The translations under genes were made by a program, and so were the position numbers. A stretch of DNA of 23,855 bases from assembly GCA_031269065.1 (NCBI GenBank), contig JAIRWJ010000035.1, positions 1 through 23,855 of the forward strand, in the 5' to 3' direction. This document shows positions 15,674 through 23,855 of this stretch, in pieces. The notes under the pieces are model-generated. The model did not search any database. It was not told the DNA's origin and saw only the letters and a list, made by a program, of their open reading frames with translations. Positions within the stretch are counted from its first letter, which is position 1. Each line of letters starts with the position of its first letter. The DNA is from Rickettsiales bacterium. Lineage in GTDB: Bacteria > Pseudomonadota > Alphaproteobacteria > Rickettsiales > UBA1997.

Positions 15674-16126
15674 GTGTACGAATTTGATAATTATTTTATG
15701 TCCGTGGCTAGCACTGTTTCCAAAAAATCTAAGGATCCATCCACTAAGGTGGGCTGTGTTATTGTTGCGGATAATTATGAACCTGTATCCTTTGGCTGTA
15801 ATAATTTTGTATCTGGTTGCAAAGAGGAATTTATGACTCTCGAGAGACCTCAGAAGTATATGCTAATTGTCCATGCCGAGATGAATTCTCTAATAGCTGC
15901 AAAAAGATCGCTAAAGGATTGTAGAGTCTATGTTACCCATGCGCCTTGTCCAAATTGTCTCAGAAACCTGCTCCAGGCTGGAATCAAAGAAATTGTCTAT
16001 GATAAGTTTGATACCAGTGGCCACATAATGGACCAAAATAGCAGAGATGCTGTGGAAAGACTACTAAAGTCAACGAATGTTATTTTCAGGAATATCGACG
16101 GAAAAAAGGATGTCCATTATCAGTGA
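15674..16126 (+). CDS. Deoxycytidylate (dCMP) deaminase family protein
   Basis: A zinc-dependent deaminase, most likely dCMP to dUMP, supplying thymidylate synthesis in the cytosol. The 150-residue product shows DPSTKVGCVIV (about 21-31, substrate-binding region of the family), HAE (67-69; zinc His and catalytic Glu) and PCPNC (91-95; two zinc Cys). The length fits ComEB/dCMP deaminases; the tRNA adenosine deaminase TadA has a different N-terminus, and the DPSTKVG motif argues for dCMP. The start is GTG with AGG eight bases upstream. It overlaps the next gene by 17 bases (if that starts at 16110), suggesting coupling. The TGA stop is unusual in this window. Confidence 0.85.
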   Translation: MYEFDNYFMSVASTVSKKSKDPSTKVGCVIVADNYEPVSFGCNNFVSGCKEEFMTLERPQKYMLIVHAEMNSLIAAKRSLKDCRVYVTHAPCPNCLRNLLQAGIKEIVYDKFDTSGHIMDQNSRDAVERLLKSTNVIFRNIDGKKDVHYQ

Positions 16127-16724
16127 TGGCCCCAGGTGGATTTTTTATGATCCAACCAGCGGGCCTGAGTGCAAATGTTGGTGGAGGAAAGTGCGGGTTT
16201 GGCGTCTTAGATGTCTGGTTTTGGGTATCCTCATTACCCTCCTGATGTTTGCTATAACTCCAGATCTAGGCATTTGCTCCACCGGCGGGCCTATAGCTCT
16301 GTTCGGAGAGTGGTCCCTGTTTAGGATTTTTAATGAGGAGAAAAAGAAAGCGGTCTGTTTTACTATGACCCTCCCAAATAGGAGATATGATAATCTCAAC
16401 CAAAGGGGCGAGTCCTTTTTTACCATCATAAAAAATGGAAAAAATGGCATAACGGAAATATTTTTATCCCATGGGCATATTAGTTCGGATGAAATAATGA
16501 AGGCCGAGATAAATATTGCCGGAAGGAAATTTCCGGTTTCTGTTTATGAGGACAAAGCCTGGACTTTCAGCTCCTTTGATGACCAAAGTATACTGGAGCA
16601 GCTGGGAAAGGCTGCACTTTTCAGTGTCGAAATCGAGTATGCGAACGGAAAGAATTTGATAGATTTGTACCAGCTAAACGGTTTTAGTGAGTCTTATCAC
16701 AAATTATTAACAGCATGTGATTAA
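16110..16724 (+). CDS. Invasion-associated locus B (IalB) family protein
   Basis: A periplasmic or membrane-anchored protein of the alphaproteobacterial IalB family; the name comes from Bartonella, where it aids erythrocyte invasion, but the biochemical role is unknown. The 204-residue product has a membrane or uncleaved signal segment (CLVLGILITLLMFAI, about 32-46). Family landmarks follow: GEWSLF, a Cys-containing VCFTMTLPNRR, RGESFFTI, a late AW, and a C-terminal LYQLNGFSESYHKL...C matching the family's YSLxGFxxAxxxxxxxC. The start is unclear: ATG 16110 overlaps the deaminase; a GTG at 16191 directly follows GGAGGAAA and gives a shorter, more typical signal peptide. Two bases separate it from the next gene. 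Confidence 0.72.
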   Translation: MSIISDGPRWIFYDPTSGPECKCWWRKVRVWRLRCLVLGILITLLMFAITPDLGICSTGGPIALFGEWSLFRIFNEEKKKAVCFTMTLPNRRYDNLNQRGESFFTIIKNGKNGITEIFLSHGHISSDEIMKAEINIAGRKFPVSVYEDKAWTFSSFDDQSILEQLGKAALFSVEIEYANGKNLIDLYQLNGFSESYHKLLTACD

Positions 16725-16726
16725 TT

Positions 16727-17557
16727 ATGGCAGAAGATCGGAAAAAAAATGTATCAAAGGAGGGTACTCGCAGTCTAGTTCCTCTACTGATTGTGCTAGC
16801 TATGTTGGCTTTAGCCTCGCTGGTCGCGCTGCTACTATCTTTGAGTAGAAGAAATGCACTCTTCTATGGGGATCTTACTAAAAAGTATGAAATCGTCAAA
16901 GCGAAAATTGAAAGTACCTTAGAGAATGGTGAATACTTGCGTGGAAAGATAATTTCCCTAGAAAACAGAATAGATGAAATTCTTAGAAGTCTGGAGATAT
17001 CCGAAGGAAGGTTGGTAAAACTGGAAAGCCACACAGTCGAGGGGCAGGATAGAAGTGTTAAAGTTCTGATGAATCTCAACAGAATCCAAAGATCTATGGA
17101 GAATGGTGAAAATTTTTCAAGTCATCTGCGTTTGCTAGAGCAATTCTGTTCCTCAAATGGCAGACTCACGGCAATGGTTAGTAGACTGCAGGACTATGAG
17201 GATATTGACCTATCGGACGCTAAAATTAAAAACACATTTGATACCGAAAAAGCCAAAGTTAGTGAGATCCCCAGTGCAGCGAGGTCAAATTCTAGAGTAA
17301 GGGGCAAACTGGTGAAGCTTATAGAAAATAATATAAGAATTATGAAAAACAGTAGTGATGGTGGTAGTGGAGCTGATAGTCCAATAGGTCTAGCTACCAT
17401 AAGAATCAATAATCGTGACTACGGGACATTTGCAGATGTGCTAGGTCGGAATGAAAAACTTAGCAAAACTTTTGAAGAAACGCTAAAAATAGTGCTAAAA
17501 AGAATCGAATTTAACAAATTGGTAGACAATTTATTTAGAACAATATATAATCACTAG
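16727..17557 (+). CDS. Inner-membrane coiled-coil protein, possibly Mic60/mitofilin-like
   Basis: A 276-residue protein with a short basic N-terminus, one strong membrane helix (LVPLLIVLAMLALASLVALLLSL, about 17-39), a coiled-coil-prone heptad region (about 45-110; YEIVKAKIESTLENGEYLRGKI...), and a mixed helical C-terminal domain. This architecture resembles the COG4223/mitofilin-related proteins of alphaproteobacteria, whose C-terminal region (LRLLEQF..., then a TFDTEKAKV segment, then RVRGKLVKLI) is loosely similar; the match is weak. The gene starts two bases after the IalB-like gene, so the two are coupled; with the deaminase they form an operon leading to clpX. The role is unknown; cristae-like membrane organisation would be inference. 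Confidence 0.6.
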   Translation: MAEDRKKNVSKEGTRSLVPLLIVLAMLALASLVALLLSLSRRNALFYGDLTKKYEIVKAKIESTLENGEYLRGKIISLENRIDEILRSLEISEGRLVKLESHTVEGQDRSVKVLMNLNRIQRSMENGENFSSHLRLLEQFCSSNGRLTAMVSRLQDYEDIDLSDAKIKNTFDTEKAKVSEIPSAARSNSRVRGKLVKLIENNIRIMKNSSDGGSGADSPIGLATIRINNRDYGTFADVLGRNEKLSKTFEETLKIVLKRIEFNKLVDNLFRTIYNH

Positions 17558-17631
17558 CAGGGTGGTTTTCAAACTTTATAGAGTGACCATTGGTGGTGGC
17601 TCTTTCGTTTAACTAGTTAGAGGTGGTTGTC

Positions 17632-18897
17632 ATGGTGGAAGGAAGTAAGGGGGGGGTGTTGTCGTGCTCATTTTGTGGAAAAACTCAGAGGGAAGTGAGA
17701 AAACTTATAGCCGGCCCAGGAGTAAATATTTGTGATTCCTGCGTATCTCTGTGCTATGAGGTCGTGCAGAATGAGTCTAGTAGACCAGATTTTGACTTTT
17801 CTAGGTTGAGCATAAAACCGAAGGACATATTGGATTTGCTCAATGAGTATGTCATAGAGCAGGATGGTGCTAAAAAAACTTTGGCGGTTGCCGTGTATAA
17901 TCACTACAAGAGAATAACAAACTCCGAGAAGATTCTAAGAGAAAAAGATGACACTGAACTGTCAAAGTCTAACATACTTATGATAGGGAGTACCGGAAGT
18001 GGTAAAACCATTCTTGCCCAGACCCTGGCTAGGATTCTTGATGTACCCTTTGCTATAGCGGATGCTACTACCCTTACGGAGGCTGGCTATGTGGGTGAGG
18101 ATGTGGAGAATATTCTGCTAAGGTTGCTACAGGCGGCAAATTACAATATACAGAAGGCTGAACAGGGAATAATATATGTTGACGAAATAGATAAGATTTC
18201 TAGAAAGAGTGAAAATCCCTCTATCACTAGAGATGTCTCTGGAGAGGGCGTGCAGCAAGCGCTGTTAAAACTTATAGAGGGTACGATTGCCAATGTGCCA
18301 CCCCAGGGTGGACGAAAACATCCAATGCAGGAGATGATACAGGTTAACACCCAGAACATACTTTTCATATGTGGAGGAGCCTTCGATGGAATGGACAAAA
18401 TAATCACAAATAGGACAAACAGGCACAGCATGGGCTTTGAGGCAAGTATAAAAAGCGGATCCAGTGAGGAAAAAAATGCTCTTATGAAGCTTGTGGAGCC
18501 AGACGATCTGGTAAAGTATGGTCTTATTCCAGAATTGGTAGGTCGTCTTCCAGTTATCACTTACCTTGAGGAGCTATCCAAGGAATCCTTGGTTAGAATT
18601 CTAAAAGAACCAAAAAATTCTATAGTCAAACAGTACAGTAAACTTTTCAATCTTGACGAAATAAAACTTGAATTTACAGACTCTTCTCTCGGCATGATTG
18701 CGGACAGGGCACTCACGCGAAAGACCGGGGCCCGTGGTCTGCGGAATATTGTGGAGAATCTGTTGCTGGAGATTATGTTCAATGCCCCATCTGACAAAAA
18801 TATAGAAAAAGTTATAGTTGACTGTGATGAAAAAGATAATATGTTTGGGATAAGGGTAATAAAAAAAAATGAGGAAAATGTTAGATGGGTTTGCTAG
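17632..18897 (+). CDS. clpX: ClpX, ATP-dependent unfoldase of the ClpXP protease
   Basis: A hexameric AAA+ unfoldase that recognises and feeds substrates to ClpP. With ATG at 17632 (ribosome binding site AGAGGTG, 6-base spacing) it has 421 residues, the family length. Landmarks are zinc-binding Cys12, Cys15, Cys34, Cys37; Walker A GSTGSGKT (119-126); pore loop GYVG; Walker B region IIYVDEIDKI; RKHPMQEMIQVNT; and KTGARGLR near the C-terminus. A GTG nine bases upstream is less likely. Codons 6-9 contain a run of eight G, which could slip. The gene overlaps lon by 13 bases, the usual alphaproteobacterial clpX-lon pair, but clpP, normally just upstream, is replaced by unrelated genes. Confidence 0.97.
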   Translation: MVEGSKGGVLSCSFCGKTQREVRKLIAGPGVNICDSCVSLCYEVVQNESSRPDFDFSRLSIKPKDILDLLNEYVIEQDGAKKTLAVAVYNHYKRITNSEKILREKDDTELSKSNILMIGSTGSGKTILAQTLARILDVPFAIADATTLTEAGYVGEDVENILLRLLQAANYNIQKAEQGIIYVDEIDKISRKSENPSITRDVSGEGVQQALLKLIEGTIANVPPQGGRKHPMQEMIQVNTQNILFICGGAFDGMDKIITNRTNRHSMGFEASIKSGSSEEKNALMKLVEPDDLVKYGLIPELVGRLPVITYLEELSKESLVRILKEPKNSIVKQYSKLFNLDEIKLEFTDSSLGMIADRALTRKTGARGLRNIVENLLLEIMFNAPSDKNIEKVIVDCDEKDNMFGIRVIKKNEENVRWVC

Positions 18898-21335
18898 TAA
18901 AAAAAGTCTACCCTCTGCTACCGGTCGGGGATGTGGTAGTTTTTCCCGGATCGGCGACTGTGCTGGGGATCACCCGTAAGAGTTATGTACTAACAGTGGA
19001 AAGGGCCTGCCTAGAAAATAAGCAGATATTTTGTGTAGCCCAGAGAAACAAGGATGTTAGCGACATACGGGGAGAAAAGGATTTCTTTGAGGTTGGCACG
19101 GTTTGTGAAATAACGCAAAGAATAAATATGCCCAACGGAGAGCTGCGGCTGTTTGTTCGGGGTACTGAAAAGCGGCGTCTATGTAAGGTAATGGTGGAGA
19201 ATTCCGATTGCCTGGTGTGCTCTACTTCGACTCTGAGGGAAACGAGGATAAGGGATGATGAAGAGGAATTAGAGAGAACAAAAAAGATTGTCCTAGGTAA
19301 GGCCGAAGACTTTTTGCGATTCTATACTAGAAATGCTTTTGACCTCAGGCTACTATTCAAAACGTTGGAGAGCAATGCCGATATACTCTACATAATAACC
19401 AATCTTCTTAACATAGAGGTAGAATTTAAGCAGAGTGTGCTGGAAGAAAAAAGCGTTCTCAAACAATATGTAAAGCTGAACCAATTTCTTGAAATCGAAA
19501 AAAATTTGATAGACGTTGAAAAAAGGATCAACGAGAAAATTGATAAGAAAATACAGGATCACCAGAAGAAATTCTTTCTGAAAGAAAAACTGAAAATTAT
19601 CAGAAATGAACTCAATGATGACGAAGATGGGTTGGAAGATGATGTCAAGACGGATGTAGGTTCTCTCAGAGCTAAAATGAAACTTCTGGATGTTAAACCT
19701 GATGTTAAGGAAAAGTTTGATTTAGAAATAAAGAAGCTAGAGATTACACCTACATTTTCCCCAGAATATTCATCTATAAAAAACTATCTAGATTGGATCG
19801 TGGCCCTGCCTTGGAATAGCAATAATAAGTTAGAAAATAACATAAAACAGGCGGAAGAAACTCTAGACCGCGAACACTATGGCCTTGAGGATATAAAGGA
19901 GAGGATTCTGGAATTTATAGCAGTTTTTAAAAAAACACAGAAACTAAACGGCTCCATCCTGTGCCTCGTGGGTCCTCCGGGAGTGGGCAAGACATCTCTG
20001 GCGAAATCTATAGCCGAAGCGACAAATAGAAAATATATCAAGGTATCTTTAGGTGGAGTTAGGGACGAGGCCGAAATAAGAGGCCACAGACGGACCTATG
20101 TTGGAGCTATGCCGGGTAAAATAATCCAGTCCCTTAGGAAAGCCAAGACAAACAATCCACTAATCCTGTTAGACGAGATTGACAAGATGAGCTATGATTT
20201 TCAGGGCGATCCCGCTTCAGCTATGCTGGAGGTTCTCGATCCAGAGCAAAATGGTTCCTTTAACGATCACTTTTTAGAAGTGGAGTATGATTTGTCAAAT
20301 GTGATGTTTGTTTCAACGGCTAACAGCCTGCATAATGTTTCACCACCGTTGCAGGACAGGATGGAGGTCATAAAACTATCGGGCTACACAGAAGATGAGA
20401 AGGTGCAAATAGCTAAAAAACATCTAATCAGGAAACAACTGGCGAACAATGGGCTAGGAGAGGAAGAGTTTTCCATATCCGACGAAGCTATACTGAAGAT
20501 CATAAGAAATTATACGATTGAGGCAGGGGTAAGAAATCTTGAGAGAAACATAGAAAAAATAATGCGAAAAATCACCAGAAAGATTGTGGAAAATGAAGAT
20601 GTAAAGAGAATAGAAATTGATGAAAATAATGTGAAAGACTACCTCAGTGTGGAAAAAAATTCTTTCAACAAGGCAAATAAGGAGGACAGTCTAGGTGTGT
20701 CCACTGGTCTTGCCTATACGGAATTTGGAGGTGACCTCCTATATATAGAGGCTCTGAAATTTGATGGCAACGGAAAACTTTTGATAACCGGAAAACTGGG
20801 GGATGTTATGAAGGAGTCCGCCGAGGCTGCCTTCAGCTATGTTAGATCCAAGGCTAGCAAAATGCACATCAGTTCCAAAATATTCAATAAATATGATTTT
20901 CATCTGCATATACCTGAAGGGGCTACTCCGAAGGACGGGCCGTCCGCCGGCGTAGCTATGTCTGCTGCGCTTATGTCGGCGCTCTCAGGCCTAAAGGTCA
21001 GGAGTGATACGGCCATGACCGGGGAAATAACCCTTACCGGCAAGGTATTGCCAATAGGTGGTCTCAAGGAAAAGCTGCTGGCAGCTCTGAGAGGTAATGT
21101 CAAATATGTTCTTATTCCAAAGGAGAATATCAAAGATCTTGAAAAAATTCCAAACAAGGTAAAGGAGGAGCTGAATCTTATCCCGCTGGAAACAATAGAA
21201 GAAGCTTTTAATTGGCTTTTAATTGGCTACGGGGATAGAATCAAGACCAGCGCTAGAGGGAATAAAAAAATTAAAAATAAAACTGTTGTCAAAGTCAAAG
21301 ACAGGGTTAAAGGACAACGTAACTTAAAAAAGTAG
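18885..21335 (+). CDS. lon: Lon protease (endopeptidase La)
   Basis: An ATP-dependent cytosolic protease that degrades damaged and regulatory proteins. The 816-residue product has the LonN substrate domain (starting YPLLPVGDVVVFPG), a coiled linker, an AAA+ module with Walker A GPPGVGKT (about 364-371) and a Walker B region (LILLDEIDKM), and the protease domain with the Ser687 (DGPSAG) / Lys728 (GGLKEK) dyad. A basic Lys-rich extension (KIKNKTVVKVKDRVKGQ) ends the protein. The start overlaps the last 13 bases of clpX, so it is translationally coupled. In most relatives hupB follows; here an unrelated coiled-coil gene does. Confidence 0.97.
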   Translation: MGLLVKKVYPLLPVGDVVVFPGSATVLGITRKSYVLTVERACLENKQIFCVAQRNKDVSDIRGEKDFFEVGTVCEITQRINMPNGELRLFVRGTEKRRLCKVMVENSDCLVCSTSTLRETRIRDDEEELERTKKIVLGKAEDFLRFYTRNAFDLRLLFKTLESNADILYIITNLLNIEVEFKQSVLEEKSVLKQYVKLNQFLEIEKNLIDVEKRINEKIDKKIQDHQKKFFLKEKLKIIRNELNDDEDGLEDDVKTDVGSLRAKMKLLDVKPDVKEKFDLEIKKLEITPTFSPEYSSIKNYLDWIVALPWNSNNKLENNIKQAEETLDREHYGLEDIKERILEFIAVFKKTQKLNGSILCLVGPPGVGKTSLAKSIAEATNRKYIKVSLGGVRDEAEIRGHRRTYVGAMPGKIIQSLRKAKTNNPLILLDEIDKMSYDFQGDPASAMLEVLDPEQNGSFNDHFLEVEYDLSNVMFVSTANSLHNVSPPLQDRMEVIKLSGYTEDEKVQIAKKHLIRKQLANNGLGEEEFSISDEAILKIIRNYTIEAGVRNLERNIEKIMRKITRKIVENEDVKRIEIDENNVKDYLSVEKNSFNKANKEDSLGVSTGLAYTEFGGDLLYIEALKFDGNGKLLITGKLGDVMKESAEAAFSYVRSKASKMHISSKIFNKYDFHLHIPEGATPKDGPSAGVAMSAALMSALSGLKVRSDTAMTGEITLTGKVLPIGGLKEKLLAALRGNVKYVLIPKENIKDLEKIPNKVKEELNLIPLETIEEAFNWLLIGYGDRIKTSARGNKKIKNKTVVKVKDRVKGQRNLKK

Positions 21336-21394
21336 CAGTAAAGATGCCTACTGGTGCTGTGAAGTGTTCATAGCGAAAATATAAAAATTTTTTA

Positions 21395-21426
21395 TTGATA
21401 ATTATAAAATGTTATGTTTATATAAG
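21395..21426 (+). promoter_or_regulatory. A/T-rich promoter region of coiled-coil gene
   Basis: TTGATA (21395-21400), 17 bases, TTATAT (21418-21423), with an overlapping TATAAG (21421-21426). The region 21380-21450 is markedly A/T-rich and probably carries the promoter; the exact -10 is uncertain. Confidence 0.4.
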
Positions 21427-21456
21427 ATATAAATTTATAAAATATGTGAGAAAAAC

Positions 21457-22542
21457 ATGGATTTTTTCGCAAACTGTAGAAAAGTTCGAAACTTTGTAAC
21501 GGGAATGCCCAGAATTTACAGAAGGTGGAGAGATAGGGATGCGGTAGTTAACTTTGAATTTACCGATGAAGATCTGGGTAACTATATGTTCTATCCAAAA
21601 ACCAGGGAACTATATGACAGTCATTCCGACAATGCCCTGAAAGGAAGTAGATTGGAAACGGAAGTCTATCAGGAGGTTAATGGCATATGTGACAAGATAG
21701 AGGCATTCATAACTAACAAGAGTGTAATAGGTGCTTTAGCCGAAATTAATGACACAGAAGAACGAAAGAATGCAATAGGAACATTTGAAGTTGGTGCTAT
21801 CAGACACGCATCTATCCTTCTTTTTATTCCAAAGGTACTAAATCCTATGACCCTTGGAGCGACCACATGGTTTGTTAGAGCAGTGAAATTTATAGCTCCC
21901 TATGTGGTAGAAAAATTTCCAAAAATCGTCAAAGAGTCAATTTTTGATAAAGAACGGCCAGCAACGGCGAATGCCATAAAATTATACGACGAGCTGGCTA
22001 AGAAACACAATGCTGTTCGTTCGGATGATAAAGTAGAAACCTCAAAATCTATGTTGGACAAACTCAAAAAGAAGTACATTGGCGCCCACGAGGTTCACGA
22101 CTCCAAAACCAGACAACTTTTAGAGGATAAATTCGATTCAATGGTAGAAGTAATATTTAAAACGCGTCAGAACAGCATAAACACAAAGGTTGCAGAAATG
22201 AATCTAGAATTGGAGTCGCTTAGAGAGGAAATGAAATCCCAGCACAAAGCAGTTAGAGAATTAGAAAAGAGAGTTGATGCTGTCGAGAAGGAAAATATGC
22301 AACTCAGAGAAGAAAATGCCGAGTTGAAACAGCGGCTAGAAGGGAATGATGGACGATCGGGCCAACATCGAAGTAAAAGCGAACAACAATCTGGAGAGAA
22401 GAATGGGTCGCTCGAGACAAGAATTAAATTGTTAGAGGATCTTCTCCTTAATATGAAACTGACTAATCAGATAGAAGGTTCTACCAATACCGTAGGCAAC
22501 ATCGGAACCTCAATGACACTCCGCTTGCCACAGACATTATAA
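21457..22542 (+). CDS. Unknown coiled-coil protein
   Basis: Family not recognised. The 361-residue product has a basic N-terminal segment (RKVRNFVTGMPRIYRRWRDRD), a moderately hydrophobic middle (about 115-150; ILLFIPKVLNP...TTWFVRAVKFIAPYVV) that may contact a membrane, a strong coiled coil (about 245-295; LELESLREEMKSQ through ENMQLREENAELKQRL), a polar Ser/Gln/Gly linker, and a short second helix (SLETRIKLLEDLLLNMKL). No signal peptide. Start chosen at the first ATG, with GAG 6 bases upstream. It has its own A/T-rich promoter and is convergent with fusA. The architecture resembles host-interaction or cytoskeletal adaptor proteins, but nothing in the sequence proves it. Confidence 0.75.
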   Translation: MDFFANCRKVRNFVTGMPRIYRRWRDRDAVVNFEFTDEDLGNYMFYPKTRELYDSHSDNALKGSRLETEVYQEVNGICDKIEAFITNKSVIGALAEINDTEERKNAIGTFEVGAIRHASILLFIPKVLNPMTLGATTWFVRAVKFIAPYVVEKFPKIVKESIFDKERPATANAIKLYDELAKKHNAVRSDDKVETSKSMLDKLKKKYIGAHEVHDSKTRQLLEDKFDSMVEVIFKTRQNSINTKVAEMNLELESLREEMKSQHKAVRELEKRVDAVEKENMQLREENAELKQRLEGNDGRSGQHRSKSEQQSGEKNGSLETRIKLLEDLLLNMKLTNQIEGSTNTVGNIGTSMTLRLPQTL

Positions 22543-22572
22543 TACACGCCGGAATGAACAACTGGAAGTAAA

Positions 22573-23855
22573 CTACCCTCTTCCCCTCTTAGCTTTTATT
22601 TCGTCGGCCAGGGAGGTCGGTACCTGATCGTATCTCTCAAAAATCATGGTAAACTGAGCTCTGCCCTGGGACATGGATCTTAGTGAGTTTACATAGCCAA
22701 ACATTGAGGATAATGGAACTATAGCCTCGATGACCTTTACACCACTTCTGTCCGTGAGATTTTTGATCTGCCCTCTTCTGGAGTTAATATCTCCTATTAT
22801 ATCTCCCATGTATTCCTCCGGAGTCACAACCTCCACGGCCATCATTGGTTCTAGTAGTACAGGATTAGCTTTGCTGATTTCCTCCCGGAAACAGGCCCTA
22901 GCTGCTATTTCGAAGGCAAGCACAGATGAATCGACTTCATGGTAGGCGCCATCGTAGAGTACAGCTCTGAAGTCCACCACAGGATAGCCGGCAATAACTC
23001 CAGTGTTCTTTGCAGACTCAAATCCCTTTTCAACTCCAGGAATGTATTCCTTTGGCACTCTACCTCCCACCACTTCGCTTCTGAATTCGAAGTCCGATCT
23101 ATCTTCCTCTGTTTTTGGTTTAGGTTCAAACCTAACGTTTATCTTTGCGAACTGGCCTGAGCCCCCAGTCTGTTTCTTATGAAGATATTCCACCTCCACG
23201 GTTCTAGTTATGGTTTCTCTATAGGCTACCTGGGGCTGGCCAATATTTGCATCAACACCAAATTCTCTTTTCATGCGGTCGATTATAATCTCAAGATGAA
23301 GTTCCCCCATGCCTTTGAGTATTGTCTGGCCACTTTCGGGATTTGTTTCCACCCGGAGAGAGGGATCCTCTGCTACCAACCTTGATAGGGCTATGCCCAT
23401 CTTTTCCTGGTCAGTCTGGGTTTTTGGTTCCACAGATACTTCTATGACAGGATCTGGAAAATCCATTCTTTCCAGAATTATGCCGCTGCCCTTTTCTGTC
23501 AGAGTTTCTCCGGTGGTAGTATATTTCAGACCGGCAAAGGCCACTATATCACCGGCATAGGCCTCCTTTATATCTTCTCGATGGTTTGCGTGCATAAGCA
23601 GTATTCGGCCAATCCTTTCATTTTTATCCCTGACACTATTTTCCACAATGGTGCCGCTGGCGATCATGCCGGAATAAATTCTCACAAAGGTTATGTATCC
23701 AACAAACGGATCATTTGCTACCTTAAAGGCGAGTCCAACAAAAGCCTTGTCAGAATAGTTCAAAAAATATTCCTTACCATCCTTGGTCCCATGGATACCA
23801 CCTATGTCTTGAGGGCTTGGTAGGTAGTCAATGACAGCATCTAGAAGAGGTTGCA
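22573..23855 (-). CDS. fusA: Elongation factor G, C-terminal part (cut by window edge)
   Basis: The GTPase that drives ribosomal translocation. The frame is open to the right edge; the visible 426 residues begin at the end of the G domain (QPLLDAVIDYLPSPQDIGGI) and cover domains II-V. Visible landmarks: GETLTEKGSG, GMGELHLEIIIDRMKREFGVDANIGQPQVAYRETI, KKQTGGSGQFAKI, EVVGGRVPKEYIPGVEKGF, and GDIIGDINSRRGQI near the C-terminus. The GTP-binding motifs lie outside the window. A TTG at 23763 is not the real start, since the family sequence continues through it. Stop at 22573; the next gene downstream is convergent and there is no tuf, so fusA ends its transcript. Confidence 0.97.
   Translation of the reverse strand, partial: QPLLDAVIDYLPSPQDIGGIHGTKDGKEYFLNYSDKAFVGLAFKVANDPFVGYITFVRIYSGMIASGTIVENSVRDKNERIGRILLMHANHREDIKEAYAGDIVAFAGLKYTTTGETLTEKGSGIILERMDFPDPVIEVSVEPKTQTDQEKMGIALSRLVAEDPSLRVETNPESGQTILKGMGELHLEIIIDRMKREFGVDANIGQPQVAYRETITRTVEVEYLHKKQTGGSGQFAKINVRFEPKPKTEEDRSDFEFRSEVVGGRVPKEYIPGVEKGFESAKNTGVIAGYPVVDFRAVLYDGAYHEVDSSVLAFEIAARACFREEISKANPVLLEPMMAVEVVTPEEYMGDIIGDINSRRGQIKNLTDRSGVKVIEAIVPLSSMFGYVNSLRSMSQGRAQFTMIFERYDQVPTSLADEIKAKRGRG

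Noticed and set aside
18141..18560. 139-codon minus-strand frame inside clpX
   Set aside because: Antisense shadow of a highly conserved gene with no start signal.
1..23855. tRNA, rRNA or CRISPR arrays
   Set aside because: No T-loop consensus within a cloverleaf, no rRNA segments and no regularly spaced repeats were seen on reading the intergenic regions.

Overview
The window looks like a piece of chromosome from a reduced, host-associated alphaproteobacterium (Rickettsiales or Holosporales type, not resolved further). Reasons: clpX followed by an overlapping lon, an invasion-associated locus B (IalB) family protein, a GatC/GatA amidotransferase, eukaryote-like MORN and protein-kinase-fold proteins, decayed insertion sequences, and long gene-poor stretches. 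GC content looks moderate (about 40 percent by eye). Arg codons are mostly AGA, and TAG is the commonest stop codon (10 of 17 genes).

Layout. 140-1185: a secreted or membrane protein with a MORN-like segment, behind a near-consensus promoter. 1186-2300: hairpins and a G9 tract leading into an IS110-family transposase remnant, then gene-free DNA. 2204-4133: lepA with a hairpin/T-run leader. 4600-7388: gatC-gatA-holA, a tight operon. 7389-8262: mostly gene-free DNA, then an HU-family gene with its own promoters. 8263-10893: leuS on the minus strand, facing HU across a hairpin. 11014-11340: a small unknown ORF with promoter and terminator-like signals. 11298-11999: about 700 bases with no ORF but with many nested complementary segments, the best candidate here for a new structured RNA. 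12000-14860 (minus): a two-gene cassette of a tandem pseudokinase and a MORN protein. 15108-15525 (minus): an IS1-family transposase pseudogene broken by a stop and a frameshift. 15674-21335: dCMP deaminase, IalB-like protein, membrane coiled-coil protein, clpX, lon. 21457-22542: an unknown coiled-coil protein. 22573 to the right edge (minus): the C-terminal part of EF-G.

How it fits together. The housekeeping genes serve translation (lepA, gatCA, leuS, fusA), replication and nucleoid structure (holA, HU), pyrimidine nucleotide supply (dCMP deaminase) and protein quality control (clpX, lon). The accessory genes (two MORN proteins, the pseudokinase, the coiled-coil protein) have no enzymatic signature and would fit host interaction, but that is inference. 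No tRNA, rRNA or CRISPR was recognised.
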